From Aradus depressus (Eukaryota; Arthropoda; Insecta; Hemiptera; Aradidae), in NCBI GenBank assembly GCA_963662175.1, contig OY759219.1, forward strand, positions 44,570,675 through 44,634,674: a DNA stretch of 64,000 bases, in the 5' to 3' direction. Made by a program: the position numbers and the translations under genes. Positions 9,626 to 21,540 of the stretch are shown here, one piece after another; positions within the stretch are counted from its first letter, which is position 1, and each line of letters opens with the position of its first letter. Below the pieces are notes generated by a model, which was not told the origin of the DNA, did no database searches, and saw only the letters and a list, made by a program, of their open reading frames with translations.

Positions 9626-12568
9626 TGAAGGGTTTCTTGTACTCCTTCTTTATATTAATAATAAAAGAAATCACATTTGACTGATTTTAAACATATCTCA
9701 AAGGCGTAGTCCGTGGGGCCCCATGAGTTTCGAAACTTGAATTTCGTTGAGAGAGATTTGGGAAATTAAAAGAAATTTAAAACATTCTTACAAATTTACA
9801 CAATTGAAAAATTTTATTAAAAAAATTTATTACTTGTTGACCGGCCATTTTGGAATAAAAAAAATATATAAATTGAGTACTCACATGACGCCATGGAAAC
9901 TAAAACTAAAAATTAACATTATTTACACAGTTGCAGATCAAAAGTTAACATCTTCCATTAGTTTACATTTCCACACAATCACCCCATTCACAATTCACTT
10001 CTTTACAACTTTTCAGTATATGCAAATAAAAAAAAACAACTTTGGACACAAGTTTAGCCTTCTCGAGGCTTGGAGGTAGACAGACTTCACCTTCAAAATG
10101 GCCGCTTGAGATCGTCTTTTCGATCGATATTTCTTCGACTTTAATAATTTTTCGAAGTATTCTTGCTTCTTTTCTTTTCCTTTTGTCTTCTTAATTATCC
10201 TTTTAATTTTGTATGAGTTTACTTTTAAATTTTGACTCCTGTTTCTTTAAAAAAATTACATAAACTTATTTTGTATATCTTGTTGAAGCTGAACCACGCC
10301 AAGCGGCTAGAATCCGAACTAACTCGAAATCTTGGTTAAATTTTCACATTTTATAAATTTTTTTTCAAACGGCTCTTTTCTTCATATTTTCCTTTTTCAA
10401 TCTCTTCTCAATAAATGTTGGAAATTTTATGCAAAATTCCAAAAGATTCCTGTTCATATTTCTTCCGTTTTTGAGTTTTATAAAAATTTTCTTATTTCAC
10501 TAAAATGTGTACGTCCTCCTTGTGTACACTCCTTGTGTACGTCTTTATTTTCTTCTTTGGGCTGAAAATTCGATGTCTTCTCTCAAATTGGTTCAAAAAA
10601 TAATGTTGCTTCGACCTCAGTTGTCTTGGCAACAGGCTTGTTTACATTACATTGCCTTCTTCCACTTTTCAGAGCAAAAATTGTGTCTCTGGAAACACGG
10701 TTTTTGTTCAACAGGTCCCTTCTTCATGAGTCTGCTCTTAGTCCTTCTCCGTTTGGTCGTCGTGAACCGGCACTTTCGGGTGTCTCTATCACTCACAACA
10801 ACCTCAAAAAAATTCATCTCGCACTTGTCACTTCACTTCATCATCCATGGCATTTACAAAAACTTTATATTGAACAAAAAAATTTCCTACAAACTAATTA
10901 TAAATTTTTATGAGCTCAGTCCTTTACAATTTGGACGAGCGGAAGACAAACAAAATTGTCTTTTAATTTTCATATATAAAAAAAATATTGAACATATTAT
11001 TATCTAAATGCAAACTTTACTGTAATTAATATCCTTTGGACATATGTCCCAAAACAAACCAAATTTATATTTAATTATAATATTGCCGCTTCACCACTTA
11101 ATATCTTTTCTTACTTTCCATCTTTCTTTCTATCTTAATCTCAAAAAAAAAATTTATATTCTACTTCAAATCATAAATAAAAAAATAATAATTGGGTTGC
11201 TTTTCTAAATTCAGTTCCTCATTCCTCATCATCATTTTCTAAATATTTCTTCACATATCTTTGGTTCAATTAAAATTCAACTTCCTATGTCAACTTCTCA
11301 AGTTACAAAATTCCCCCCTACAAAGTATAAATATTCCTTATCCCATTATTTAGACGTTACCTAGGCCTTCGCCCATTCCCTAACTCCTCCTATAGCTCAA
11401 AAAAAAAAAAAAAAAAAAAAAACTTCAACTTCCTAATCTCAAAAAAAAATCCCTAATAACTTTTTATATCATCGTAGATTATTATTCTCATATATCGTCG
11501 CAGAAAATGTGGATCCTCCCTTCCTTGGGTAGGCTATCTCACCAAAAAAAATATAAATATCTAGCTATCTATTCTCTAATAGCTCTAACTTCCTCAATAA
11601 CTTCCTCAAAATCTAAGTTTTCAGTAACGTCTGGTAAGTCTCAAAGAAAAATTATCCCCATGTATTCTAATTATTTTATTATTAATCATATTACATCCCC
11701 TTTTTTCTCAAACAAACATATCTAGATGAAACTATTTATAAAATTCTTAATTCTTCCCGCGAATAATCATCATCTTTTCATTCTCTACCCTTAAAAAAAA
11801 TCGTCGACTCCGTATATATTAACTTGCCATCATATCCACCTATCTTTCTTTTCCTACGGTCTTACATTTTTCATTAAATCCTAATTCAATTGTTACATAT
11901 TTAGTTCAAAACACAAAAAAAAAAATTTTATAATATAATTATTTTAAAGTAAACAAATTCCTACATACTATCGCGATCATCCACTCTTAATCCTTTTATA
12001 CTAGCATACATTCCTCTAATCCTAAATTAACATTTCTACACTATATACAAATAAAATCATAAAAAAATGCAAAATAATACAAAATCCCCTCCTGTGTATT
12101 GTGTAAGTTGAGTAATGTAAAATGATTTCGTTTCTTAATGTTGTGTTGTCCGTACGGTGTAACATAAATGTATCAAATAAATCATAAATCCCCGTAATAA
12201 TGTATGTTTTATGTGTATTAGCTTTGCCTAAATGTTTCTGAGATGGCTAGGTTCGATTCCCATAGGATCAGCTAAAAATCCTTCTCTGACCCCCAGTTGG
12301 ACCGTTCCTTCCAGATACTGACCCCCAATGCCAAAAAGAGGAGGCAATCTGCACTCCCTCTCTCCGACACCAAGCGACAGCTCCGTCGGGAACCAGTCCT
12401 GTGACTCGACATACAGGAAGCGCGTCAAGCTTCGGAGAGACCGGGCTAGTTCTCTGTCTACTGTTTCTAGGCTGGGCAAGTGCAGACGCCAAATACTGCA
12501 AGAGACCTAATTGTCTCCGCTTGCTTATTGCAGGGGATCAATCAGTCTCCGCTTGCTTATCTGCTACA
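9626..12568 (-). repeat. L repeat block, copy L2 (full, no minisatellite)
   Basis: The block runs from TGAAGGGT to CTGCTACA, so it has TG...CA ends in either orientation. It carries AATAAA-type signals near 12176. At the point where L1 and L4 hold the minisatellite, L2 has about 110 bp of unrelated AT-rich sequence (about 11870-11980). It also lacks a segment of about 200 bp present in L1, L4 and L5. ORFs inside it (9747-10079, 10507-11007) recur in other copies only because the repeat is conserved. Confidence 0.75.
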
Positions 12569-13184
12569 AACAAAAAAAAACGACTAATCTACTTCATTTA
12601 TTCTTCATACATTCTCGATTAATTACCACATTTAATATTAAATTAAAAAAAAAAAATTTCTAATAAAAAAAAAATCCTATCTATACCCTTAATTACTTGA
12701 AAATCGGATATCCATATCCAAAAGTACGGTTACCGGTCACAAAATGAACGGTTCACTTTATGAACCAGGTCGGTCACCTTCTGTACTAGTTCGGTCTCGT
12801 TTATCATAAACGAACTAGTTCGGTCTTGTTCATAACCTTTCCATGGGATGTTACCTTCTCTCTACCCCTTTGTTTACAAACACCATTTCGAAATAAAATA
12901 AACATCATGATTACATTCTATTAACCTAATACAAGCCCTTACATTAAAATATTATAAATTCCACAACAACACAAGTATGTATCTCAAATAAACTTCATTC
13001 ATACAATATATATTCATTTATTCTTTTATCAATTGCAAATATCATTTATCCGTAGTTTCTGTATGTTTTCTGTCTAAAGTTTTGGTTTGTCTGTCTGTCC
13101 ATAACTCATTCGAGTTTCAAAAAAAAATATGTTCACCATAAAAAGTGGCTAATGCAATAATATTGCAAAGCCCAAATTTAATTC

Positions 13185-13416
13185 TTTCTTTTTTCGGATG
13201 CCCCGGCGAATGGTGTCTCTGAACATCCCATCCACCTTCTCTAAATATTCATTCAGTGTTAATTTTCTCCTTAATACCTGTTTAAATTCTCTTACTCTTT
13301 TTTTAAAATTGTTCTTATTTCTTTTATTAGCCTCCTTTCTATTTCCAGTTTGTCTGTAAGTTTTAACTATATTTTCTTTATTCGGACTTGGCCAGAGACA
13401 CTGCCGTGTCTCCTGA
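13185..13416 (-). pseudogene. Element A gag, C-terminal piece
   Basis: The minus strand reads a lysine/arginine-rich stretch ending in a DTIRRGIRKK-type motif. This corresponds to the minus-strand ORF at 29656-29991 in element B, which ends IIRRGIRKKQG. It is the continuation of the gag at 15913-16718 and is cut off from it by the insertion at 13417-15876. The non-coding DNA at 12569-13180 contains a short self-complementary cluster around GAACTAGTTCGGTC (about 12785-12830). Confidence 0.55.
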
Positions 13417-15876
13417 TTTTTTGCTGACTTTGACCCCTTGTAACTTGGTCAAATATGAACTTTTTTGTCTACTTTTTTTTTTCATTTTGTTCAGCTCGGA
13501 GTTCTCGACACAACTATGTAGAGAAAAATGTTATTTTGTTATTGCATAACATACTTTTGTTGATGCAAAAAGTGGCATTTAGTGTCACGAGAAAAGTTAC
13601 ACAGCAGTGTATTGCAGCAGTGGCATTTAGTGATACGTACAAAACTGACAGAAAATTCGATACAAAACTGAAAAAGAAAAGACATAAAAGACAAAACTCA
13701 TAGGCTATTCGTAAAGTAAGTTGACATTACTGGTGGGGATTCGAACCCCCAACCCTCTGGTCCGTAACGTGAGCATTTTGTAAAGTAAGTTGGTATTATT
13801 GGGAGGGATTCGAACCCGCAACCCTCGGGTTTGTAAAGAGAGCTATTTGTAAACTAAGTTGACATTACTGATCGGGACTCGAACCCGCAACCCTCCGGGT
13901 GGTAACGTGAACTATTTATACAGGAAGTCATTATTACTGGTAGGGATTCGAAACCGCATCCCTCGGGTTGGTAAAGTAGGATATTTGTAAAATAAGTTGG
14001 TATTACTAGTGGGGATTCGAACCCGCAACCCTCGGGTTCGTAACGTGAGCTATTTGTAAAATAAGTTGATATTACTGATCGCGACTCGAACCCGCAACTT
14101 TCGGGTTGGTAACGCAAGCTATTTGTAAAATAAGTTGATATTACTGATCGGGACTCGAACCTGCAACCCTCGGGGTGGTAACGTGGGCTATTCGTAAAAT
14201 AAGTTGATATTACTGATCGGGACTCGAACCTGCAACCCTCGGGGTGGTAACGTGGGCTATTCGTAAAATAAGTTGATATTACTGGTGGGGATTCAAACCC
14301 GCAACCTTTGGGTTCGTAACGTGAGCATTTTGTAAAGTAAGTTGGTATTATTGGTAGGGATTCAAACCCACAATCCTCGGGTTGGTAAAGAGAGCTATTT
14401 GTAAAATAAGTTGACATTACTGATCGGGACTCGGACCCGCAACCCTCGGGGTGGTAACGTGAACTATTTATATAGGAAGTCGTTATTACTGATAGGGATT
14501 CGAAACCGCAACCCTCGGGTAGGTATCGTGGGCTATTCGTAAAATAAGTTGATATTACTGGTGGGGATTCAAACCCGCAACCCTCGGGTTGGTAACGTGG
14601 GCTATTTATAAAGTAAGTTGATATTAGTGGTGGGGATTCGAACCGCAACCTTCGTGTTCGTGACGTGAGCTACTTGTAAAGTAAGTTGATATTACTGGTG
14701 GGGATTAAAACCCCCAACCCTCGAATTCGTAACGTAAGCTATTTGTAAAATAAGTTTATATTACTGATCGGGACTCGAACCCGCAACTTCCGGGATGGTA
14801 ACGCGAGCTATTTGTAAAATAAGTTGATATTACTGATCGGGAGTCGAACCCGCAACCCTCGGGGTGGTAACTTGAGCTTTTTGTAAAATAGGTTGATATT
14901 ACTGATCGGGAGTCGAACCCGCAACCCTCGGGGTGGTAACTTGAGCTTTTTGTAAAATAGGTTGATATTACTCGTCGGGATTCGAACCCGGAACCCTCGG
15001 GTTGGAAACGGGAGCTATTTATATAATAAGTTGATATTACTGGTGGGGATTCGAACCCGGAGCCCTCGGGTTGGATACGGGAGCTATTTATATAGTAAGT
15101 AACGTGAGCTATTTGTAAAATAAGTTGATATTACTGATCGGTACTCGAACCTGCAACCCTCGGGTTGGTAACGCGAGCTATTAGTGAAATAAGTTGATGT
15201 TGCTGGTGGGGATCAGAACCCAACAATTTCGGGTTGGTAACGTGAGCTATTTGTAAAATAAGTTGATATTACTGATCGGGACTCGAACCCGCAACCCTCG
15301 GGTTGGTATTGTGAGCTATTTGTAAAATAAGTTGATATTACTGATCGGGATTCGAACCCGCAACCCTTGGGTTCGTAACGTGAGCATTTTGTAAAATAAG
15401 TTGATTGATATTACTCGGGGGGATTCGAACCCGCAACCCTCGGGTTGGTAACGTTGGCTATTAGCAAAGAATGTTGATATTACTGGTGCGGATTCGAACC
15501 CGCAACCCTCAGGTTGGTAACGTGGGAATTTGTAACTGTCACTATTACACTGTATTAACTATCACTGCATAACAACGTTCCACATAATTAAAATGAAATA
15601 TTTTGATGAAACTTTGATGACGTCATCCGGACGTCCGGACACTGAAAAAGGAAAAAAAAAAGTTATTTTTTGCTGACTTTGACCCCTTGTAACTTGGTCA
15701 AATATGAACTTTTTTGTCTACTTTTTTTTTTCATTTTGTTCAGCTCGGAGTTCTCGACACAACCATGTAGAGAAAAATGTTATTTTGTTATTGCATAACA
15801 TACTTTTGTTGATGCAAAAAGTGGCATTTAGTGTCACGAGAAAAGTTACACAGCAGTGTCTTTTTCTTTCTTTTTT
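13417..15876. mobile_element. 2.46-kb insertion in gag: satellite between 194-bp direct repeats
   Basis: Two 194-bp direct repeats (13417-13610 and 15666-15859), nearly identical, bracket a satellite array. Outside them the 36-bp gag sequence TTCGGACTTGGCC...TCTCCTGA occurs at 13381-13416 and again at 15877-15912, as expected for a target-site duplication. That duplicated site contains the inverted repeat GAGACAC-TGCC-GTGTCTC. On the minus strand the insert ends in a short A run. It encodes no protein and its mobilising machinery is unknown. Confidence 0.7.
13716..15535 (-). repeat. 69-bp satellite with a tRNA-like B box in each unit
   Basis: About 26 units of 69 bp. On the minus strand most carry GGGTTGCGGGTTCGAATCCC or a near variant, the T-arm/B-box sequence of a tRNA, preceded by an anticodon-arm-like piece. 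The rest of the unit (TTGTAAAATAAGTTGATATT on +) is not tRNA-like, and no A box is visible. The long frame at 13854-14648 arises because 69 is a multiple of three. Confidence 0.85.
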
Positions 15877-15912
15877 TTCGGACTTGGCCAGAGACACTGC
15901 CGTGTCTCCTGA

Positions 15913-16718
15913 AAATTAAAATTCGTCTTTTGTTTGTTGTCCTCAGTCTGTTCGTTTGTTTTGCCTAATAACATCAAAATGTTCCTTTCACTCTTTCCAT
16001 TCACATCAACATTCATCCGATTTTCTTGAATTTCACTTAATACTAATTTTTCTACTTGTTGACTCCCTTCCTCCACCTCTTTCTCTAAAATTTGGGTCTG
16101 TTCCTCCCCACTGTTATTCTCTTTTCTTTCTACCTCATCAACTTGTGACTGACTGTCAATAATAAGAACCTCTTTTTCTACTTCAGAATTCCCTTCATCC
16201 AACTTGTTAATTTTTTGATTTAAGTGCTTTTCTAAGTTTTCTCCTGCTTTATCTATTTCTACAGTTTGAACCTTTCCCATTCTCTTATCTAATCTCACCT
16301 CTAAATCTTGAATGTCCCCTCTCAAGTTTGTCTCTAATTTTCCTAATTTGTTCCCCATTTCCCTATTTAAATTTGTCTCTAAACCTTCCATCTTTTGATT
16401 AAGATTCCCCATATCCCCTCTTAAATTTGTCTCTAATTTTTTCATGCTTATTTTTTGTTCAGCTATGTTCCTCATCAGAAGTTCCATCAACTGGTCCATT
16501 TTGTCTGAATCTTTCTCCTTCATCTCTACCTCTGTCTCTTTACTAACAACATCAATCTCCTGTACCTCCTCACTAGTACCCTCTTTGGTCTCCATAGCAA
16601 CGGGTATTTCCCTATCTGTTTCTTCCGAAATCTCTACTTCGGACCCTTCGTCAGAACTAAATTCCTCCCCCTTGTTCTCTTCCTCTAATCTTTTTGCTTC
16701 CCCTCTCGTCAATGGCAT
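15913..16718 (-). CDS. Element A gag-like coiled-coil protein, N-terminal part
   Basis: The frame starts MPLTRGEAKRLEEEN, is rich in glutamate and lysine, and has repeated heptad-like blocks (KLETNLRGDMGNL type) that predict a long coiled coil, about residues 80-190. It is homologous to 30165-31145 in element B. No zinc knuckle or enzyme motif is present. I take it as the structural (gag-like) protein of this retroelement family because of its place just inside the terminal repeat. The last residues before 15913 read into the duplicated target sequence and then into the insertion, so the gene is interrupted. Confidence 0.65.
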
Positions 16719-17059
16719 AATTAAATATTAATACAAAAACAAAATTAAATTTATATAAATATCGCAACAAACGCAATTGTGTTCAATATTATTATATATA
16801 TATTGAAAAAATTTCATACAATATTCCCCACTCTCACAACGAAACTCAAATCTCCTCATGGCCCCTATTTTCTGATTTTACTTCAAATGCAACTTTAGGC
16901 TTATTTAATCTTTGTATAAAATAGAAAAAATTTCGGTGACTCTAGACGAGTTATTTATTAACCTACAATGTTAGACTTTTATTACTTATATTAAATTTTA
17001 AACAAATAAACTGCAAACAAAAAATCAAGAGATAAAATCCCTCACAAGAGATGCCATAG

Positions 17060-18071
17060 TGAAGGGTTTCTTGTACTCCTTCTTTATATTAATAATAAAA
17101 GAAATCACATTTGACTGATTTTAAACATATCTCAAAGGCGTAGTCCGTGGGGCCCCATGAGTTTCGAAACTTGAATTTCGTTGAGAGAGATTTGGGAAAT
17201 TAAAAGAAATTTAAAACATTCTTACAAATTTACACAATTGAAAAATTTTATTAAAAAAATTTATTACTTGTTGACCGGCCATTTTGGAATAAAAAAAATA
17301 TACAAATTGAGTACTCACATGACGCCATGGAAACTAAAACTAAAAATTAACATTATTTACACAGTTGCAGATCAAAAGTTAACATCTTCCATTAGTTTAC
17401 ATTTCCACACAATCACCCCATTCACAATTCACTTCTTTACAACTTTTCAGTATATGCAAATAAAAAAAAACAACTTTGGACACAAGTTTAGCCTTCTCGA
17501 GGCTTGGAGGTAGACAGACTTCACCTTCAAAATGGCCGCTTGAGATCGTCTTTTCGATCGATATTTCTTCGACTTTAATAATTTTTCGAAGTATTCTTGC
17601 TTCTTTTCTTTTCCTTTTGTCTTCTTAATTATCCTTTTAATTTTGTATGAGTTTACTTTTAAATTTTGACTCCTGTTTCTTTAAAAAAATTACATAAACT
17701 TATTTTGTATATCTTGTTGAAGCTGAACCACGCCAAGCGGCTAGAATCCGAACTAACTCGAAATCTTGGTTAAATTTTCACATTTTATAAATTTTTTTTC
17801 AAACGGCTCTTTTCTTCATATTTTCCTTTTTCAATCTCTTCTCAATAAATGTTGGAAATTTTATGCAAAATTCCAAAAGATTCCTGTTCATATTTCTTCC
17901 GTTTTTGAGTTTTATAAAAATTTTCTTATTTCACTAAAATGTGTACGTCCTCCTTGTGTACGTCTTTATTTTCTTCTTTGGGCTGAAAATTCGATGTCTT
18001 CTCTCAAATTGGTTCAAAAAATAATGTTGCTTCGACCTCAGTTGTCTTGGCAACAGGCTTGTTTACATTAC
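17060..18071 (-). repeat. L repeat block, copy L3 (short 5' repeat of element A)
   Basis: Almost identical to 9626-10650, but stops at GTTTACATTAC (18061-18071). L5 stops at the same base. Between it and gag lies a leader (16719-17059) with TCCTCATGGCCCC, shared with element B. Confidence 0.8.
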
Positions 18072-18199
18072 AATATATAAGGAACTCAACGAGGACAAGT
18101 TCATTCATTATGAGAATCATTATGAGACAAGAACAATAGACAAAAATGGATTCCATTTGCACATAGTTTTATACTTAGAAAGTAATAGTTCAAGTTCAT

Positions 18200-18420
18200 G
18201 GTTTTTGATTCAAGCCCAGGCTTTTACTAAGTAAAGTACGCTTTTTTATTACTCCGGTGGACATGAGCCCGACTTTATCGTTCAAGTCCTAAATTTTGCC
18301 TGCCCAAGTTTAATTACCTAGGTTAGGGGGTCTTTAATGATTACCTAAAATCTCATAGGCTAGGAGCCTTGAAAGGACGGCATGCGCAAAGTTGGTGCGC
18401 ACGCTACCTTTATGCTAATA
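18200..18420 (-). repeat. Diverged SINE copy, reversed
   Basis: The + strand shows TCCGGTGGACATGAGCCCGA and later GAAAGGACGGCATGCG, the complement of the body of the SINE at 47985-48245. The order is that expected for a minus-strand copy. It is more diverged than the other copies. The region 18072-18199 and 18421-18573 shows nothing else. Confidence 0.5.
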
Positions 18421-18573
18421 TGCCCGTTAACAGTACGATAATCTGGTCGTATCTTATTGCGATTAGTTGTTAGTATCTCAGAAGAGTTCATGAAATCGTT
18501 TAAAATTATAACAATGACCATAGATTATTTTTAAATTTTATTATCACACTTATTGTTTGTATTATTATTCCAG

Positions 18574-18709
18574 TGGGAAGCAAAAGACATTACTCTTACT
18601 ATATTCAAAACACAAAGCGAGAATTATCGACATGAAGAGGAGCTGGCCTCCAAGGTCGAACAATGTTTGCCGGAAGTGTTGAGGGGTCGACAACTTCGTC
18701 CAGAGAACA
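18574..18709 (+). CDS. Host gene exon 4 (136 bp, candidate)
   Basis: The longest of the exons. It follows TTATTATTCCAG and precedes GTAAGTATTT. Only one of its three frames is stop-free. It begins WEAKDITLTIFKTQSENY and continues through an acidic, probably helical stretch (HEEELASKVEQCLPEVL) to RPEN plus one base. Phase is 0 in, 1 out. Base composition is clearly less AT-rich than its surroundings. The minus-strand ORF overlapping it belongs to a Gypsy remnant whose recognisable part lies further right. Confidence 0.7.
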
Positions 18710-18789
18710 GTAAGTATTTCTTTCCGTTCGCTTCTTTCTTCCCGAGCTATACAAACCATGGGGAGAGTTACGTAATCGGTTAAAAATAT

Positions 18790-19560
18790 GATGTTTTCAC
18801 AAAAAATTTCAGATTTTTCGAATCCCCGAAACAGAAATTGAAAAAAAAAAAAATTGATGTTTGGGTGTGTTGGGAACACGATTACTCTCAATAAAATGGA
18901 TGTATCGACAAGAAATTTTTTATGCGGATATAGAAACGCATAAGAACAACCGAAAAGTTCATTCTGTAGATCTTGATTTGTGTGTTGGCCATGTTTTATA
19001 TCTTCCAGGTTAATTAAATTTACAATTTTTAAAAAATCATCTGTATTGTCACAAGGGTCTAGGACTGGATTTCTGCTTAAGCAGTCTGCTTCCTGATTTG
19101 ATTGTCCCGGGTTTATTTCATAATACGTTTTATGAAGTAATTTTCCGGCATCTAAAACTTTACACTCATTGGACATCTTTCTCGCATAATCGTCCATAGA
19201 CAAATCACCTCCTCTTTTATAATGACCAAAATCTATTTTCTCCCATATTTTTGACTGTCTTTCATAGTTCCAATATTTCGCTAAAAACCTTTCTTTAAAT
19301 TTTCCAAAATCTGTTAAAATATCCATCTCGGTAATTCACCATACTTTTACAGTATCCATAAGACATCCTCTAATTACTAATTTTTGTTTATCCCAATCCG
19401 TAATCCCAAAACTATCAAAATACTTTTCTAACTCTACCATAAATTCTGCAGGATTTTCATTTGATCTATTTGCAAATTCAGGAACTTTCCTTTCAAAAAT
19501 CGTTATTTGTAATTGGGTTGGTTGTTTGTGTTAAAAAAAAAAAAATTTAGTGTGGGTTAT
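18790..19560 (-). pseudogene. Gypsy-type remnant: gag capsid fused to RNase H end
   Basis: On the minus strand, from 19530 down, a capsid-like region reads NENPAEFMVELEKYF and, after a stop near 19330, FKERFLAKYWNYERQSKIWE, the usual retrotransposon gag signature. It then runs in frame into YYEINPGQSNQEADCLSRNP, the end of Ty3/Gypsy RNase H, and a linker toward integrase. Protease and reverse transcriptase are missing, so an internal deletion joined gag to RNase H. The open part is 253 residues; its last third is unrelated to the element and overlaps host exon 4. Confidence 0.7.
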
Positions 19561-19920
19561 TTATGAAATAAAAAAAAAATATATATATATTATAACACCT
19601 CTCCTTCCTGTATGAGTGCATTTTTACGTAATTAGTAAATATAAAATTATATCGGAAAAATTATTAAAATTGAATATTTTTACATCGCAACTTTAATAAA
19701 AACAATACCTGGATAGCCAAATGCACTCCCAGGAGAAGGACGGGTACAAGTTCCTAACTGTGTAGTTGACCTCAGTAATTAACAATAATTAATTATTGCT
19801 GTCAACCAGAAGAAGAATGGGAGGGGGGAAATGGAATGGACAACTCAAACCCTAGAACAGTAACATATTTATTTTAGAAGAACGTATAATATTTATAAAA
19901 GAAAAAACAATTGAATATAA

Positions 19921-20569
19921 TGTAACATGTAGAAATAGGGGGGGGGGGGGGGGGAGGGGGGGGGGGGTATTCTATAAATAAGGATATATCATCATATGTG
20001 ATATTCACTCAAGAAGGGTGGGGGAAGAGAGAGAGAGCAGTGGAAGGAGGGGGAAGGCGTTGAGCGGTGGCAGATAGAGAGTGAAGCAGGAAGGTTGTTG
20101 GATTTTTGTGGTTGGAGAGAGAGAGTGAAGTGGACGGGTGTTTTTTTTTATGGGAGAGTGCAAGTGAACGGATGATCGAGAGTTGACTGGAAGATTCTTT
20201 GTGGAGTTGGAAGTTTGGAGTTCTGGAAGTGGGCAGATTGATGGAAGAATCGCTGAGCCTATGATGTACTGAGAAGAGCAGCGGAAAGGGATTGAAGGAC
20301 TGAGTCAGAAAAATGTGAGTGAATAAAAAAAATAAATGTTATATTATCATTGTCTACCGATCTATGTTAAGGTGTAAAAACAAAGGGTAAAAATATTAAA
20401 TCTTATTCCATGAAAACATTTTTATTAAAAGAATTCACCACCCATTTAATTATTCAAAAATACAATAGTAAATTTTAAGAGAATAAGAATCATTACAATG
20501 GCGCCCAACGTGGAGCTAATTTTTAAAAAAGAATATAATTATATTTGACCGTATAGAAGAATTATTACA
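19921..20569 (+). mobile_element. Nested deleted LTR element with 4-bp target duplication
   Basis: It starts TGTAACATG and ends ATTATTACA. ATAA lies on both sides (19917-19920 and 20570-20573), and the empty site is seen intact at 34610-34630 in the sister LTR. Inside, a likely 5' LTR ends CATTACA at 20497, followed by the primer-binding site at 20499-20516. Only a scrap of 3' LTR end follows, so the body was deleted. A poly-G run lies at 19938-19970. Confidence 0.8.
20499..20516 (+). other. Primer-binding site of the nested element
   Basis: TGGCGCCCAACGTGGAGC, one base after the LTR end, has the TGG start and form of Gypsy-family primer-binding sites. The cognate tRNA is probably a lysine type, but I cannot match it here. 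Confidence 0.7.
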
Positions 20570-21522
20570 ATAAATTGGCCATATGTCTGAAGGACTTTCT
20601 ACCTTAATTACGAGGTACCTCGATACTGATCCCTGGAGGTGGCGATGTGATCATCCTTTGGATTTAGATTGTTCACTGAGTTTATGTGCGTCCAAAATCA
20701 AATTGTATCTCACTCGCCTGAATGGCCCCAAACATGAACGAATACTGCTCAATTCACATATTCAAACTCACTGTCAAATATAAACTATACGTGTTGATCA
20801 TCCGAGACGTGAACCAAGAATCTAAAATCACATACTGAGCTAATGGCAAAATATAAAAAGAACGTGGTGAACGGTTGACACAAGAGTGCAGAGCGATGAG
20901 CGAAGAGAATTGAGCGAAGAATGTAAATTCACATACTGAAACTCACTGTCAAAATATAAAAGGAACGTGGTGAACGGTTGACACAAAAGTGAAGAGTGCC
21001 AAGAGAGTTGAGCGAAGGAAAGTTGAGCGAAGGAAAGGTTGAGCGAAGAGTGGCTTCCAAACTGCTCTCCACCCTCGGCCCCCTTTTTTGGTGGGGATGA
21101 TTCCTGATGTCTCATTGGTCGTCAGTCTCCGCCTACCCCATCTCCAGCCAATCACCGGTGACCACTTGAGAGTTCTGTGATAGACTGCGGATATTAAGCT
21201 GTGAATCCCAGCGGATATTAATTAGAGTTATGTGAAAAAACCTGTTTAACAATATACTGATGCCGACAATACAATTACTATACACAGGATGCCGACAATT
21301 ATCCTGGCTTCCTTTTTATTCCCTATCTCTATTGTCCTTTGTTTCTGCTCCCAGCGATTGCGATTCCCTCGCAGCCATCGCTGGTTTCGAGCATGTTTTT
21401 CCGAATGCAATTCTCTTTCGTTCAACACCTCACAAGCCATATTTTACTCCTAGCGATCGCGATTCTCTGCAGCATCGCTAGTTCTGAGCATTATATATTG
21501 TCTATAAGGTAGGCATGCTACA

Positions 21523-21540
21523 ATATCCCCCGTTCCCGTT
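21523..21540 (-). other. Polypurine tract of element G
   Basis: On the minus strand AACGGGAACGGGGGATAT directly precedes the 3' LTR start TGTAGC. This is the position and composition expected of the plus-strand primer, and it fixes the element's orientation. Confidence 0.7.

Larger units (their letters stand above)
9626..18071 (-). mobile_element. Element A: gag-only retroelement with unequal terminal repeats
   Basis: On the minus strand the element runs from 18071 to 9626: a 1012-bp partial repeat (L3), a leader, a gag-like coding region broken by an insertion (16718 to about 13185), a non-coding stretch, and a full 2943-bp repeat (L2). L3 and the matching part of L2 are almost identical, so insertion was recent. 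No protease, reverse transcriptase or integrase is present, so it would depend on another element. The flanks are AT-rich (AATATAT-like on both sides), so a target duplication is possible but weak. I favour a non-autonomous LTR or LTR-like element. Confidence 0.65.
19591..21522 (-). repeat. Element G 3' LTR, carrying a nested insertion
   Basis: Matches the 5' LTR at 34289-35616 apart from the insertion at 19921-20569, and starts on the minus strand with TGTAGCATGCCTACC. It ends TATA where the solo copy at 52445-56903 ends TACA. The 5' LTR holds about 65 extra bases near 34700-34770. ORFs at 20840-21155 and 21246-21481 recur in the 5' LTR and are not genes. Confidence 0.8.

Noticed and set aside
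13854..14648. 264-codon minus-strand ORF with repeated RYQPEGCGFES-like units
   Set aside because: It runs through the 69-bp satellite. The unit is a multiple of three, so the frame stays open by chance; start and stop have no context.
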